A stretch of DNA of 64,000 bases from Streptomyces sp. QL37 (GCF_002941025.1 NZ_PTJS01000001.1:5523472-5587471), one strand, 5' to 3'. Positions 28,404 through 38,007 are shown, counted from the first letter of the stretch. Notes: a model not told the origin generated them from the letters alone. Translations and numbers: made by a program.

Positions 28404-28446
28404 TACATGTGGGGGCTGCCGATTGAAGAAGCCCCCACATCTTGTG
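28402..28446 (-). promoter_or_regulatory. Hairpin and probable tandem NrdR boxes before nrdA
   Basis: An 11-bp stem, ATGTGGGGGCT (28407-28417) with AGCCCCCACAT (28430-28440), follows the acetyltransferase stop and can terminate it. The same arms carry two NrdR-box-like cores on the minus strand, CACAAGATGTGG (28435-28446) and CCCACATGTATG (28402-28413), about 32 bp apart. TATGCT overlapping the second could be the nrd -10. NrdR assignment is inference from the known consensus. Confidence 0.6.
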
Positions 28447-28456
28447 TCGTACAGGG

Positions 28457-28957
28457 TCAGAGCTCCAGACGGAACGTCAGGAGCGCGAGGCCCGGCAGCG
28501 GGTACCAGTCCCGCTCCGGAGTCTGTACGAAGCCGAGGCGGCGGTATATCCGATGGGCGCCCAGCATGGCCGGGGCCGTCGACAGGACGATCCCCGAGAC
28601 GCCCTCGGCAGCCCGTGCCCGCTCGACACAAGCCCGTACGAGCGCCTCGCCCGCGCCTCGCCCACGGGCCTCCGGAGAGACGGCCAGCATCCGGAACTCG
28701 GCCTCGTCCTCCCCGGCGATGTCCGCCCACGGGCTGCCGGGCGCGACGTAGGTGACACCACCCAGCAACCGGCCGTCGGCGTCCAGCGCGACCAGCACCT
28801 CGGCCTCGGCGGCCCGCCGTCCGACCGCGCGGAGCTGTTCCAGGTAGGGGTCCTCGGCGCCGAGGTCCAGGAGTCCGTCGCCCAGATACGCCTGTGCGGT
28901 GATCTCGCCCAGCTCCTCGAACCGGGCGGGCGAAGCCGGCCTGATCGATACGTCCAT
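28457..28957 (-). CDS. GNAT-family N-acetyltransferase
   Basis: The 166-residue GNAT has the acetyl-CoA site around residues 92-106 (MLAVSPEARGRGAGEALV) and the C-terminal motif YRRLGFVQTP. The substrate is unknown. It is transcribed toward nrdA and ends 11 bases before the hairpin that separates it from the nrd leader. Confidence 0.88.
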   Translation of the reverse strand: MDVSIRPASPARFEELGEITAQAYLGDGLLDLGAEDPYLEQLRAVGRRAAEAEVLVALDADGRLLGGVTYVAPGSPWADIAGEDEAEFRMLAVSPEARGRGAGEALVRACVERARAAEGVSGIVLSTAPAMLGAHRIYRRLGFVQTPERDWYPLPGLALLTFRLEL

Positions 28958-29041
28958 GGGCGGCAGTCTGCCCCAGGGGCCGGGTGCGGCGCCCCCGGTT
29001 GCGGAGGCTCCCGGGCCCGGGGGCCGGTCCTGACACGACTC

Positions 29042-29070
29042 CGTCCCGGCAGGGAGGCCCTGCCGGGACG
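29042..29070 (-). terminator. Terminator of the symporter operon
   Basis: A 13-bp perfect stem (CGTCCCGGCAGGG with its complement) closes on a 3-base loop, 31 bases after the symporter stop. Confidence 0.8.
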
Positions 29071-29101
29071 GACGTCTTGCGCCGGGGCGACCGCTGTGGG
29101 G

Positions 29102-30766
29102 TCAGTGGCCGCCGGGTGCGCCCGCCGTGGCCGGCGGGAGCTCCACCTTGACGCCGGGGTCGCCCGCGTCCGCCGTGTAGTCCGACGGGGAGGTCTCGTC
29201 CACCCCGGCCGGCGCCTTCACCGCGTTGAGGACGACGGTCAGCACGAGCACGACGACGACGTTCAGCACGAACGCGGTGAGACCGATGTAGCCGATCTCG
29301 CCGATGCCCGGGATCTCCTTGGAGGACCCGCCGAAGTGCTTCTGGGTCGGGCTGGCGACGCCGTAGGCGGCCACCGTGCCGTAGATCATGCCGACGGCCC
29401 AGCCGGCGATCAGGGCCCAGCGGTGGAACCACCGGGTGAACAGGCCGCCCACCAGGGCCGGCATCGTCTGGAGGATCCAGATGCCGCCGAGCAGCTGGAA
29501 GTTGATCGCGACCGTCTTGTCCATGGTGAGGACGAAGGCGAGTGCGCCGACCTTGACCAGCAGCGAGACCAGCTTGGAGACCTTGGTCTCCTGGGCAGGG
29601 GTCGCGTCGGGCTTGATGAAGTCCTTGTAGATGTTGCGGGTGAAGAGGTTCGCGGCGGCGATCGACATGATCGCGGCCGGGACCAGGGCGCCGATCCCGA
29701 TCGCGGCGAAGGCCACGCCCGCGAACCAGTCCGGGAACATGTTCTCGAAGAGCTGCGGAATGGCGAGCTGGCCGTTGTCCACCTTGATCCCGGCGGCGAT
29801 CGCCATGAACCCGAGCAGGGCCAGCAGACCCAGCATCAGCGAGTACAGCGGCAGGATCGTGGTGTTGCGCCGGATCACCTCACGGCTGCGGCTGGAGAGC
29901 GTCGCCGTGATCGAGTGCGGGTACATGAAGAGGGCCAGCGCCGAGCCCAGGGCGAGCGTGGCGTACACCCACTGGCCGGAGGCGCCGGGTGCGAGCCCCG
30001 CCACCGGTTTGCCGGCCGCCTCGTTGGCGGCGGAGAACTTCTCGCCGGCCGCGGCGAAGATGTCGTCGAACCCGCCCAGCTTGATCGGGATGTAGATGAT
30101 CGCCACCGCGATGACCAGGTAGATCAGCCCGTCCTTGACGAACGCGATCAGCGCCGGCGCGCGCAGCCCCGAGGAGTACGTGTACGCGGCGAGGACGGCG
30201 AAGGCGATGAGCAGCGGCAGGTCCTTGATGAACCAGTGCGTGTTCTCGCCGCCGCCGACGCCCATGACGTCCAGGACCGCCTGGATGCCGACCAGCTGGA
30301 GCGCGATGTACGGCATCGTGGCGAGGATGCCGGTGACGGCGACCGCCAGCGAGAGCCCCTTCGAGCCGAAGCGGCCACGGACGAAGTCCGAGGTGGTGAC
30401 GTAGCCGTGCTTGTGCGACACCGACCAGAGGCGCGGCAGGAAGGTGAAGATCAGCGGGTACACGAGGATCGTGTAGGGGACGGCGAAGAAGCCGGCCGCG
30501 CCCGCCGCGTAGACCGCCGCCGGCACCGCGACGAAGGTGTACGCGGTGTAGAGGTCGCCGCCGAGCAGGAACCAGGTGACCCAGGTGCCGAACGACCGGC
30601 CGCCCAGGCCCCATTCGTCGAGGCTGGCCTCGTTCTCGGCCTTGCGCCAGCGCGCGGCCATGAAACCGATGACCGTGACGGCCAGGAAGAAGAAGATGAA
30701 TACGGCGAGTGCGATGCCGTTCACGCCGCCCTCGGCGGCTGCCACGCTGTTCAAGCCGTCCTTCAT
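29102..30766 (-). CDS. Sodium:solute symporter, monocarboxylate (MctP-like) type
   Basis: The 554-residue protein has 13 or so membrane helices and sodium:solute symporter signatures (DLYTAYTFVAVPAAVYAAG near residue 70, FMYPHSITATLSSRS near 275). The closest characterised relatives move small monocarboxylates such as acetate, pyruvate or lactate. It is preceded by a DUF3311 gene whose end overlaps its start, the usual small partner of this transporter group. Substrate assignment is inferred. Confidence 0.85.
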   Translation of the reverse strand: MKDGLNSVAAAEGGVNGIALAVFIFFFLAVTVIGFMAARWRKAENEASLDEWGLGGRSFGTWVTWFLLGGDLYTAYTFVAVPAAVYAAGAAGFFAVPYTILVYPLIFTFLPRLWSVSHKHGYVTTSDFVRGRFGSKGLSLAVAVTGILATMPYIALQLVGIQAVLDVMGVGGGENTHWFIKDLPLLIAFAVLAAYTYSSGLRAPALIAFVKDGLIYLVIAVAIIYIPIKLGGFDDIFAAAGEKFSAANEAAGKPVAGLAPGASGQWVYATLALGSALALFMYPHSITATLSSRSREVIRRNTTILPLYSLMLGLLALLGFMAIAAGIKVDNGQLAIPQLFENMFPDWFAGVAFAAIGIGALVPAAIMSIAAANLFTRNIYKDFIKPDATPAQETKVSKLVSLLVKVGALAFVLTMDKTVAINFQLLGGIWILQTMPALVGGLFTRWFHRWALIAGWAVGMIYGTVAAYGVASPTQKHFGGSSKEIPGIGEIGYIGLTAFVLNVVVVLVLTVVLNAVKAPAGVDETSPSDYTADAGDPGVKVELPPATAGAPGGH

Positions 30767-31026
30767 GCTGACGCACCCCCCTTGCGGGCGCGCTGGTCAC
30801 GCTGCCACAGCTTGTACGCGATCATGGTGAGAGCGGTCGAGACGAGCACCCACAGCATCTGGTACCAGTAGAAGAACGGGATGCCTATGAAGGTCGGATC
30901 GACCTTCGCGTACGACCCGACCCAGAGCATCGCCACGAACGGAGCGATCAGGCAGAGCCCGATGACCACCCTCATGGGTGTCACCGTCGGCGCTGTTGGT
31001 GGGTTCGCATCGTTTTCTTCCGGCAT
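30763..31026 (-). CDS. DUF3311 small membrane protein
   Basis: The 87-residue protein has two membrane helices (IGLCLIAPFVAMLWVGSYA and FFYWYQMLWVLVSTALTMIAY). DUF3311 proteins almost always precede a sodium:solute symporter gene, as here, with a four-base overlap. It is probably an accessory subunit or assembly factor. Confidence 0.88.
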   Translation of the reverse strand: MPEENDANPPTAPTVTPMRVVIGLCLIAPFVAMLWVGSYAKVDPTFIGIPFFYWYQMLWVLVSTALTMIAYKLWQRDQRARKGGASA

Positions 31027-31151
31027 GTGGCGACTCCGTCCCCTCGCTGATCACCTGGTGTAATGCGCAGGAAATCTAAGCGACTGCTCCGTCCACCGTC
31101 ACCCCCCGTCCGCATTGCGGTCCTGCAACGGTCCGGTGTCGCCCGAAATGC

Positions 31152-31181
31152 CTGATCCCCCTGCGTGTGCAGGGGGATCAG
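31152..31181 (-). terminator. dasR terminator
   Basis: A 13-bp perfect stem (CTGATCCCCCTGC with its complement) closes on the loop GTGT, 33 bases after the dasR stop. Confidence 0.85.
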
Positions 31182-31213
31182 AGGTGTCGGGGCCCTGAAG
31201 GTGCTCAGTCTGC

Positions 31214-31978
31214 TCAGTCCGTGGGACGCTTCAGACGGGCGACGAACTTGTACCGGTCGCCCCGGTACACCGAGCGCACCCACTCCACCGGTTCGCCGCC
31301 TCCGTCGATCGAATGCCGGGACAGCATGAGCATCGGGAGGCCGACGTCCGTGCCGAGCAGTCCCGCCTCGCGCGGCGTGGCGAGCGAGGTCTCGATCGTC
31401 TCCTCGGCCTCGGCGAGCCGGACGTCGTAGACCTCGGCCAGAGCGGTGTAGAGCGAGGTGTACTTCACCAGTGAACGGCGCAGCGCGGGAAAGCGTTTGG
31501 CCGAGAGGTGGGTGGTCTCGATGGCCATCGGTTCACCGCTGGCGAGCCGGAGCCGCTCGATACGCAGCACCCGTCCGCCCGTCGTGATGTCCAGCAGCCC
31601 GGCGAGCGTGTCGTCCGCCGTGACGTAGCCGATGTCCAGCAGCTGGGAGGTGGGTTCCAGCCCCTGGGCGCGCATGTCCTCGGTGTACGAGGTGAGTTGC
31701 AGGGCCTGGGAGACCTTCGGCTTGGCGACGAAGGTGCCCTTGCCCTGGATGCGCTCCAGCCGGCCCTCGACCACCAGCTCCTGGAGGGCCTGACGCACCG
31801 TGGTGCGCGAGGTGTCGAACTCCGCCGCCAGGGTCCGCTCGGGCGGCACCGGGGTGCCGGGCGGCATGGTGTCCGTCATTTCGAGGAGATGGCGCTTGAG
31901 CCGGTAGTACTTCGGGACGCGTGCCGTGCGCGCCCCCGCACCGGTCTCGCTCGTACTGCTGCCCCCGTCGGCACCCAT
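31214..31978 (-). CDS. dasR: GntR/HutC-family repressor DasR
   Basis: This 254-residue regulator has a GntR winged helix ([39 protein letters not shown], residues 45-90) and a UTRA ligand domain. The start at ATG 31978, with GGAAGG six bases upstream, gives exactly the length of S. coelicolor DasR; a GTG at 32014 with GGAGGA is possible. DasR senses glucosamine-6-phosphate and represses chitin and GlcNAc uptake genes and antibiotic clusters. It diverges from dasA around dre operators that may also control dasR itself. Confidence 0.95.
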   Translation of the reverse strand: MGADGGSSTSETGAGARTARVPKYYRLKRHLLEMTDTMPPGTPVPPERTLAAEFDTSRTTVRQALQELVVEGRLERIQGKGTFVAKPKVSQALQLTSYTEDMRAQGLEPTSQLLDIGYVTADDTLAGLLDITTGGRVLRIERLRLASGEPMAIETTHLSAKRFPALRRSLVKYTSLYTALAEVYDVRLAEAEETIETSLATPREAGLLGTDVGLPMLMLSRHSIDGGGEPVEWVRSVYRGDRYKFVARLKRPTD

Positions 31979-32135
31979 GGCCCGCCTTCCCGACTGCTGC
32001 GTTGCTGCCGTCACCGGCTCCTCCGTCTGTCGCGGCTCACATGGTGGCACGGTCCGGTCACGGGTCGTCGCCCTCCCTCAGGTGTCGGTCCGATAACGGA
32101 CGCGAGTGCACTTCTTATACACCCTTGACACCCCT

Positions 32136-32175
32136 AAAGGTCTAGGCCAAGCTCCCGGTACTGGTCTAAACCATT
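32136..32175. promoter_or_regulatory. Two dre operators in the dasR-dasA intergenic region
   Basis: ACTGGTCTAAACCATT (32160-32175) matches the DasR-responsive element consensus ACTGGTCTAGACCACT closely. AAAGGTCTAGGCCAAG (32136-32151) is a second, weaker copy 24 bp away. A TTGACA box lies at 32125-32130. GACCAGG at 32180 adds a half site. Confidence 0.85.
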
Positions 32176-32264
32176 AAAGACCAGGTCCCAGACCCACAGG
32201 TAGCGCCAGGCGTACGTCTTCGCGGTGGGCGGGGGGTTGCTGGTATCCCTGAGGAGGGTGTGGC

Positions 32265-33563
32265 ATGAAGCGCAAGCTCATAGCGGCAGTAGGCGTCGCA
32301 GCGATGATGACCGGAATCGCGGCGTGTGGTGGGGACAGCGGTGACAACGCTTCGAAGGACCCGAAGGACCGTACCGAGAGCCTGACGGTCTGGCTCATGG
32401 TCGACGCGCAGAGCACCTGGCCGGAACTGGTCAAGGACGTCAACGCGCAGTTCAAGAAGAAGTACCCGAAGGTCAAGGTCGACGTCCAGTACCAGCAGTG
32501 GGCGGACAAGGCCAAGAAGCTCGACACGGCGCTCGGTGGTGACAAGTTCCCGGACGTCGTCGAGCTCGGCAACACCGAGACGATGCAGTACATCCTCAAC
32601 GGCGCGCTGGCCGAGATCGACCCCAAGAAGTATGACAACTCGGATACCTGGATCAAGGGTCTGAAGGACACCTGTACTTTCGAGGGCAAGCAGTTCTGCG
32701 TGCCGTACTACGCGGGCGCCCGTGTCGCGGTCTACAACAAGGACATGCTCAAGAAGGGCACCGGCAGCGACGCCCTCCCGCAGACCGAGGACGAGATGCT
32801 CGCCGCACTCGACAAGGTCTCCGCCGAATACGGCAAGAAGGACAAGCGCTTCTCCGCCCTCTACCTGCCGGGCCGTTACTGGTACGCGGCCATGTCCTAC
32901 GTCGCGGGCTACGGCGGCTCCATCGCCGAGTACGACGAGGGCGCGAAGGAGTGGAAGGGCAACCTCTCCTCGCCCGAGTCCCAGAAGGGCATCGAGCACT
33001 TCGTCAACCTGGTCAAGAAGTACAACAAGGCGGACCAGACCAAGGACGAGCAGGACCACGCCAACGTCATGGCCAACGAGAAGGCGGCCCTGATCTACGG
33101 CAACGGCTGGGAGGCCGGTTCCGTCGTCGACGGCGCCAACAACGGCAACCCGAAGCTCGAAGGCAAGATCGGCACGGCCGGTATGCCCGGCCCGAACGGC
33201 AAGGCCCTCCCGTCCTTCATCGGCGGTTCGGACCTCGCGGTGACCGCCAAGTCCAAGGTCACCGACCTGGGCGAGGAGTGGGTCTCGCTCTTCACCAGCG
33301 AGAAGTCGCAGGAGGTGCTCGCCGCGAAGAACATCCTCCCGAACAACGAGAAGCAGCTCGAGCCGCTGAAGTCCAAGCCGGAGACGGCCGCCGTCGCCAA
33401 CGCGGTGCCGGACGCCTGGTTCACGCCGATCGCACCGGGCTGGACCTCCATCGAGAAGGAGGAGGTCCTGGAGAACATGCTTCTGGAGATCCTCAAGGGC
33501 GGTTCGGTGGCCGACGCTGCCAAGAAGGCCGACGACAAGATCAACGAGCTGATCAACAAGTAG
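32265..33563 (+). CDS. dasA: Chitobiose/GlcNAc-oligomer-binding lipoprotein DasA
   Basis: The 432-residue solute-binding protein of an ABC importer has a lipoprotein signal peptide with lipobox GIAAC (Cys21), followed by a flexible linker and the two-lobed sugar-binding fold. It is first gene of dasABC, with dre operators upstream. In S. coelicolor DasA binds N,N'-diacetylchitobiose. A stable hairpin after the stop separates it from dasB. Confidence 0.94.
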   Translation: MKRKLIAAVGVAAMMTGIAACGGDSGDNASKDPKDRTESLTVWLMVDAQSTWPELVKDVNAQFKKKYPKVKVDVQYQQWADKAKKLDTALGGDKFPDVVELGNTETMQYILNGALAEIDPKKYDNSDTWIKGLKDTCTFEGKQFCVPYYAGARVAVYNKDMLKKGTGSDALPQTEDEMLAALDKVSAEYGKKDKRFSALYLPGRYWYAAMSYVAGYGGSIAEYDEGAKEWKGNLSSPESQKGIEHFVNLVKKYNKADQTKDEQDHANVMANEKAALIYGNGWEAGSVVDGANNGNPKLEGKIGTAGMPGPNGKALPSFIGGSDLAVTAKSKVTDLGEEWVSLFTSEKSQEVLAAKNILPNNEKQLEPLKSKPETAAVANAVPDAWFTPIAPGWTSIEKEEVLENMLLEILKGGSVADAAKKADDKINELINK

Positions 33564-33585
33564 TCCCCGGGCCTTCGGCTCTCCA

Positions 33586-33617
33586 GGCGGGGGTCCGGCG
33601 AACACCGGGCCCCCGCC
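33586..33617 (+). terminator. dasA-dasB intergenic hairpin (attenuator or mRNA stabiliser)
   Basis: GGCGGGGGTCCGG (33586-33598) pairs with CCGGGCCCCCGCC (33605-33617), with one G-T pair, and is followed by ATTTTCT. It would raise binding-protein levels relative to the permeases, as is usual in ABC sugar operons. Confidence 0.65.
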
Positions 33618-33688
33618 CCCATTTTCTCAGGTAGAACGCCGTGATTCCCGGGTGCAGACCCCCGGAATCCCGATGGAAGGTCAGTCAC

Positions 33689-34705
33689 GTGACTGCTGCC
33701 GACACCAAGGCCGCCGGTCCACCGGTCCCCGTACCGAGTGTCCCGGAGAAGACCGGGACCTCGCCCTCAGAGCAGGAGACCGCCGGGCCGCGCCCGAAGA
33801 AGCGGCGGAAGAAGGGGGAACTCCTCCCCTACCTCCTGATCCTGCCGGCGATCCTGGCGATCGCCGCCGTCTACGTCTACCCGCTGGTCAAGACCGTGAT
33901 CATGTCCTTCCAGGACCTGGGACGGGCGGCCCTCTGGGGCAACGGCGAGGCCCCGTGGGTCGGCTTCGAGCAGTTCACCAACATCCTGGGGGACCCGGAG
34001 TTCTGGTCGGTCGTCGGGAGAACCGTCGTCTTCATGACCGTGTGCGTCGTGCTGACCATGGGCCTCGGCCTGCTCATCGCCCTGATGATGCTGAAGGTCT
34101 CCACCTGGGTGCGGCTCGTCCTCACGGTGGCGCTGATCGCCGCCTGGTCCATGCCGCTCATGGTCGCCGCGTCGGTCTTCCGCTGGCTCTCCGACTCCGA
34201 CTACGGCCTGATCAACACGCTGCTCGCCGACATCACGGGCGACGAGGACCGGTGGCTCGGCCACAACTGGTTCCTCGATCCCTGGCAGGGCTTCGGCATC
34301 ATCACGCTGCTGGTCGTCTGGGGCGCCATCCCGTTCGTCGTGATCACGATGTACGCGGCCCTCACCCAGGTCCCCAAGGAGCTGGAGGAGGCGGCCGCCC
34401 TCGACGGAGCCACCGCGTTCGGCGTCTACCGCTACGTGACCTGGCCCGTCATCAAGCCGGTCTTCACCATGGTCGCCACGCTCTCGGTCATCTGGGACTT
34501 CAACGTGTTCGGCCAGATCTGGCTGCTGCGCGGCAACAAGCCCGAGCCCGAGTACGAGACCCTCGGCCTCTACTCCTTCTCCAAGGCGTTCGAGTCCACC
34601 TCCTTCAGCCAGGGCAGCGCGATCGCACTGATCACCGTCCTGATGCTCTCCGGCGTCGCCGTGTACTACCTGCGCCAGCTGATCAAGACGGGAGAGGTCG
34701 AATGA
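33689..34705 (+). CDS. dasB: ABC sugar transporter permease DasB
   Basis: This 338-residue permease has a hydrophilic N-terminus of about 45 residues, six membrane helices and the EAA loop (EEAAALDGATAFGVYRYVTWPVIKP) that docks on the ATPase. The GTG at 33689 has GGAAGG eight bases upstream. The stop overlaps the dasC start (ATGA). No ATPase gene is nearby; in Streptomyces the shared MsiK ATPase, encoded elsewhere, energises Das. Confidence 0.94.
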   Translation: MTAADTKAAGPPVPVPSVPEKTGTSPSEQETAGPRPKKRRKKGELLPYLLILPAILAIAAVYVYPLVKTVIMSFQDLGRAALWGNGEAPWVGFEQFTNILGDPEFWSVVGRTVVFMTVCVVLTMGLGLLIALMMLKVSTWVRLVLTVALIAAWSMPLMVAASVFRWLSDSDYGLINTLLADITGDEDRWLGHNWFLDPWQGFGIITLLVVWGAIPFVVITMYAALTQVPKELEEAAALDGATAFGVYRYVTWPVIKPVFTMVATLSVIWDFNVFGQIWLLRGNKPEPEYETLGLYSFSKAFESTSFSQGSAIALITVLMLSGVAVYYLRQLIKTGEVE

Positions 34706-35574
34706 GCGCCTCCACGCCCACGAACGCGCCGGCCCAGGTCCTGCGGCCCGACCGCAAGAGGAACCGCCTCGGCTACAACATCCTGGCGCTGGTCACGGCC
34801 GGGCTCATGGCCTTCCCCGTCTACTGGCTGATCGTCAGCTCGCTGCGGCCCAACCACGAGATCCGGTCCTACGACCAGACCCTGTGGCCCTCCTCCCTCA
34901 CCTTCGACAACTTCGCGCGCGCGGTGAAGCAGGACAACTTCTCCACCGCCATCCAGTCGAGCCTCATCGTCTCGGTCACGGCCGTCGTCGGCGGCATGAT
35001 CATCGCGACCCTCGCGGCGCTCGCCATCGGACGCTTCCGCTTCTTCGGGCGGAAGGCACTGATGATGGTCATGATCCTGGTCCAGATGCTGCCCCCGACC
35101 GCGATGCTGATCCCGATCTACCTCCAGCTCAACGCGCTGGGAGGCATCGACGAGTACTGGGGACTCATCGTCGTCTACCTGGTGTCCACGCTGCCCTTCG
35201 CGACCATCATGATCCGCGGATTCGTGATCAACATCCCCGTGGAGCTCGAGGAGTCCGCGATGGTGGACGGCTGCACCCGCATGCAGGCCTTCCGCCGGGT
35301 CATCTTCCCGCTGCTGGCACCGGGGCTCGCGGCCGCCTCCATCTTCGCGCTGGTCAACGCCTGGAACGAGTACCTGTTCGCCTACATCCTGATCAACGAC
35401 AACTCCAAGTACACGCTCAACGTGTGGCTGATGACCTTCACGACGGAGCGCGGAACGGACTACGGCGCGCTGATGGCGGCCTCCACACTCATCTCCATCC
35501 CGGTCGTCATCTTCTTCATGATCATCCAGGGGAAGATGGCTACGGGGCTCACCTCCGGCGCCGTGAAGGGATAA
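34702..35574 (+). CDS. dasC: ABC sugar transporter permease DasC
   Basis: The 290-residue second permease has six membrane helices and the EAA loop ELEESAMVDGCTRMQAFRRVIFPLLAPG. It is translationally coupled to dasB and followed after nine bases by dasD. Confidence 0.94.
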   Translation: MSASTPTNAPAQVLRPDRKRNRLGYNILALVTAGLMAFPVYWLIVSSLRPNHEIRSYDQTLWPSSLTFDNFARAVKQDNFSTAIQSSLIVSVTAVVGGMIIATLAALAIGRFRFFGRKALMMVMILVQMLPPTAMLIPIYLQLNALGGIDEYWGLIVVYLVSTLPFATIMIRGFVINIPVELEESAMVDGCTRMQAFRRVIFPLLAPGLAAASIFALVNAWNEYLFAYILINDNSKYTLNVWLMTFTTERGTDYGALMAASTLISIPVVIFFMIIQGKMATGLTSGAVKG

Positions 35575-35583
35575 CGCAGCCCC

Positions 35584-37107
35584 ATGACCACCCTCGTATC
35601 CACCACGGACACCGTCACGCGTGACGCCCTCGCCGTGCTCCAGCCCGGCTTCACCGGGACGACCGCCCCGGACTGGCTGCTGCGCAGGGTCGGGGAAGGC
35701 CTGGCCTCCGTCGGGCTGTTCGGCCGGAACATCCATTCGCCCGAGCAGCTCTCCGCGCTCACCGCCCGGCTGCGCTCCGAGCGGGACGACGTACTCGTCG
35801 CGATCGACGAGGAGGGCGGCGACGTCACCCGGCTGGAGGTCCGCAACGGCTCGTCCTTCCCCGGCAACCTCGCTCTCGGCTCCGTCGACGACACCGACCT
35901 GACCAGGGCCGTAGCCCGGGAGCTCGGCCGCCGGCTGGCCGAGTGCGGGGTCAACCTCAACTGGGCGCCGTCCGCCGACGTCAACTCCAATCCGGGCAAC
36001 CCGGTCATCGGCGTACGCTCCTTCGGCGCCGGCACCGGGCTCGTCGCCCGCCACACCGCCGCGTACGTCGAGGGCCTCCAGTCCGCCGGCGTCGCGGCGT
36101 GCACCAAGCACTTCCCCGGGCACGGCGACACGGCGGTCGACTCGCACCACTCGCTGCCCCGCATCGATGTGGACTTGGACACCCTGCACGCCCGTGAGCT
36201 GGTGCCTTTCCGGGCGGCCATCGCAGCGGGTTCCAAATCAGTGATGAGCGCACATATCCTGCTTCCCGCACTCGACCCGACCCGGCCCGCGACTCTGAGC
36301 CCCCAGATCCTCACCGGTCTGCTGCGCGAGGAGCTGGGCTTCGACGGGCTGATCGTCACCGACGGCATGGAGATGGACGCCATCGCCGGCACGTACGGCA
36401 TCGAGCGCGGATCCGTCCTCGCGATCGCCGCGGGCGCCGACGCCATCTGCGTCGGCGGCGGGCTGGCCGACGAGGACACCGTGCTGCGGCTGCGCGACGC
36501 GCTGGTCACGGCGGTGCGGACCGGTGAACTGCCCGAGGAGCGGCTGGCCGACGCCGCCGCACGTGTACGGGCCCTCGCGTCCTGGACGCAGGGGGCCAGG
36601 GGGGCTGCCTCGGAGCCGGGCGCGGACACGCAGGAGGGGACCGCGCCCGGCCCCGGAGCCGACATCGGGCTGGTCGCTGCCCGGCGGGCCGTGACGGTCA
36701 CGGGCGCCGCCGAGCCCCTGCGCGAGCCGGCCTACGTCGCGGCCCTCACCCCGGTCGCCAACATCGCGGTCGGCGACGAGACCCCGTGGGGCGTCGCGGC
36801 CGAGCTGGCCCGGATCCTGCCCGGCACGGAGACGGACACCTACAGCACCGCGAGCGCCTCGCCGGCCGCCGAGGTGCTGAGGGCGGCGGGGGAGCGGCGC
36901 ATCGTCGCCGTCGTCCGTGACGTCCACCGGCACGCGTGGATGCGGGACGCGCTGGACGCCGTGCTGGCCGCCCGTCCCGACACGGTCGTGGTCGAGATGG
37001 GCCTGCCCTACGCGCCGCCCCGAGGCGCCCTGCACATCGCCACGCACGGCGCTGCGCGGGTCTGCGGGGTCGCGGCCGCGGAGGCGCTGACGGGCACGGG
37101 GCCCTGA
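35584..37107 (+). CDS. dasD: GH3 beta-N-acetylglucosaminidase DasD
   Basis: The 507-residue protein has no signal peptide, so it should cleave imported chitobiose in the cytoplasm. GH3 motifs are clear: KHFPGHGDTAVDSHHSLP with the NagZ-type Asp/His loop, and the nucleophile aspartate in VTDGMEMDAI. A second alpha/beta domain fills the C-terminal third. It is the last gene of dasABCD, followed by a strong bidirectional terminator. Confidence 0.92.
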   Translation: MTTLVSTTDTVTRDALAVLQPGFTGTTAPDWLLRRVGEGLASVGLFGRNIHSPEQLSALTARLRSERDDVLVAIDEEGGDVTRLEVRNGSSFPGNLALGSVDDTDLTRAVARELGRRLAECGVNLNWAPSADVNSNPGNPVIGVRSFGAGTGLVARHTAAYVEGLQSAGVAACTKHFPGHGDTAVDSHHSLPRIDVDLDTLHARELVPFRAAIAAGSKSVMSAHILLPALDPTRPATLSPQILTGLLREELGFDGLIVTDGMEMDAIAGTYGIERGSVLAIAAGADAICVGGGLADEDTVLRLRDALVTAVRTGELPEERLADAAARVRALASWTQGARGAASEPGADTQEGTAPGPGADIGLVAARRAVTVTGAAEPLREPAYVAALTPVANIAVGDETPWGVAAELARILPGTETDTYSTASASPAAEVLRAAGERRIVAVVRDVHRHAWMRDALDAVLAARPDTVVVEMGLPYAPPRGALHIATHGAARVCGVAAAEALTGTGP

Positions 37108-37120
37108 GCACGGGGAGCGA

Positions 37121-37165
37121 CGCGTGAGGGCCGGGTCACCGTCACAGGTGCCCGGCCCTCACGCG
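37121..37165. terminator. Bidirectional terminator between dasD and nagB
   Basis: A 15-bp perfect stem, CGCGTGAGGGCCGGG (37121-37135) with its complement (37151-37165), serves both convergent genes. Confidence 0.85.
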
Positions 37166-37173
37166 TACGGGGT

Positions 37174-37959
37174 CTACAGGCCCTGCCACCGCGGCTTCGC
37201 CGCATATGTGGCGCGGAAGTAGTCCGCCAGTTTCAGCTTGGACGCCGCCGCCTCGTCGACCACCACCGTGGCGTGCCGGTGCAGCTGGAGCGCCGAGGCC
37301 GGCACGACCGAGGCGACCGGGCCCTCGACCGTCCGGGCGACCGCGTCGGCCTTGCCCTCGCCGGTGGCGAGGAGGATCGGGTGGCGCGACTCCAGGATCG
37401 TGCCGATGCCCTGGGTGATGACGTGGCGGGGCACCTGCTCGATGTCGTCGTCGAAGAAGCGCGCGTTGTCGATCCGCGTCTGCTCGGTCAGCGTCTTGAT
37501 GCGGGTGCGGGAGGCGAGCGAGGAACAGGGCTCGTTGAAGCCGATGTGCCCGTCGGTGCCGATGCCGAGCAGCTGGAGGTCTACGCCGCCCGCCTCGGCG
37601 AGAGCCTTGTCGTACTCCTCGCAGGCCGCCTGGACGTCCTCGGCGGTGCCGTCGGGGCCCATGAAGGACTTCTCGGACAGGCCGAGCGGTTCGACGACCT
37701 CGCGCAGCACGACCGAGCGGTACGACTCGGGGTGGCCCGCGGGCAGCCCGACGTACTCGTCGAGCTGGCAGATGCGGGCGCGCGAGGCGTCCACGGCCCC
37801 GGCGCGGACCTTCGCGGTGAGGGCCTGGTAGATGGGCAGCGGGGTCGAGCCGGTGGCCACGCCGAGCAGGGCGTCGGGCTTGCTGCTCAGCAGGGACGCG
37901 ATGGCCTCCGCGATCAGTTCGCCGCCTGCTGTGGCGTCCGGGACGATGACAACTTCCAC
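37174..37959 (-). CDS. nagB: Glucosamine-6-phosphate deaminase
   Basis: This 261-residue enzyme converts glucosamine-6-phosphate to fructose-6-phosphate and ammonia, and so removes DasR's effector. Family motifs are present: GVATGSTPLPIY, LDEYVGLP with the catalytic Asp, GIGTDGHIGFNEP and LATGEGKADAV. A dre operator lies just upstream of its ATG at 37959. Confidence 0.95.
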   Translation of the reverse strand: MEVVIVPDATAGGELIAEAIASLLSSKPDALLGVATGSTPLPIYQALTAKVRAGAVDASRARICQLDEYVGLPAGHPESYRSVVLREVVEPLGLSEKSFMGPDGTAEDVQAACEEYDKALAEAGGVDLQLLGIGTDGHIGFNEPCSSLASRTRIKTLTEQTRIDNARFFDDDIEQVPRHVITQGIGTILESRHPILLATGEGKADAVARTVEGPVASVVPASALQLHRHATVVVDEAAASKLKLADYFRATYAAKPRWQGL

Positions 37960-37991
37960 GCTGTGCCTGCCGATCTGGAGAGTGGCTTCAT

Positions 37992-38007
37992 GTGGTATAG
38001 ACCAATC
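37992..38007 (-). promoter_or_regulatory. dre operator of nagB
   Basis: The core TGGTATAGACCA (37993-38004) differs from the TGGTCTAGACCA core of the DasR element by one base and lies about 35 bp before the nagB start. A dre upstream of nagB is known in S. coelicolor. Confidence 0.8.
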
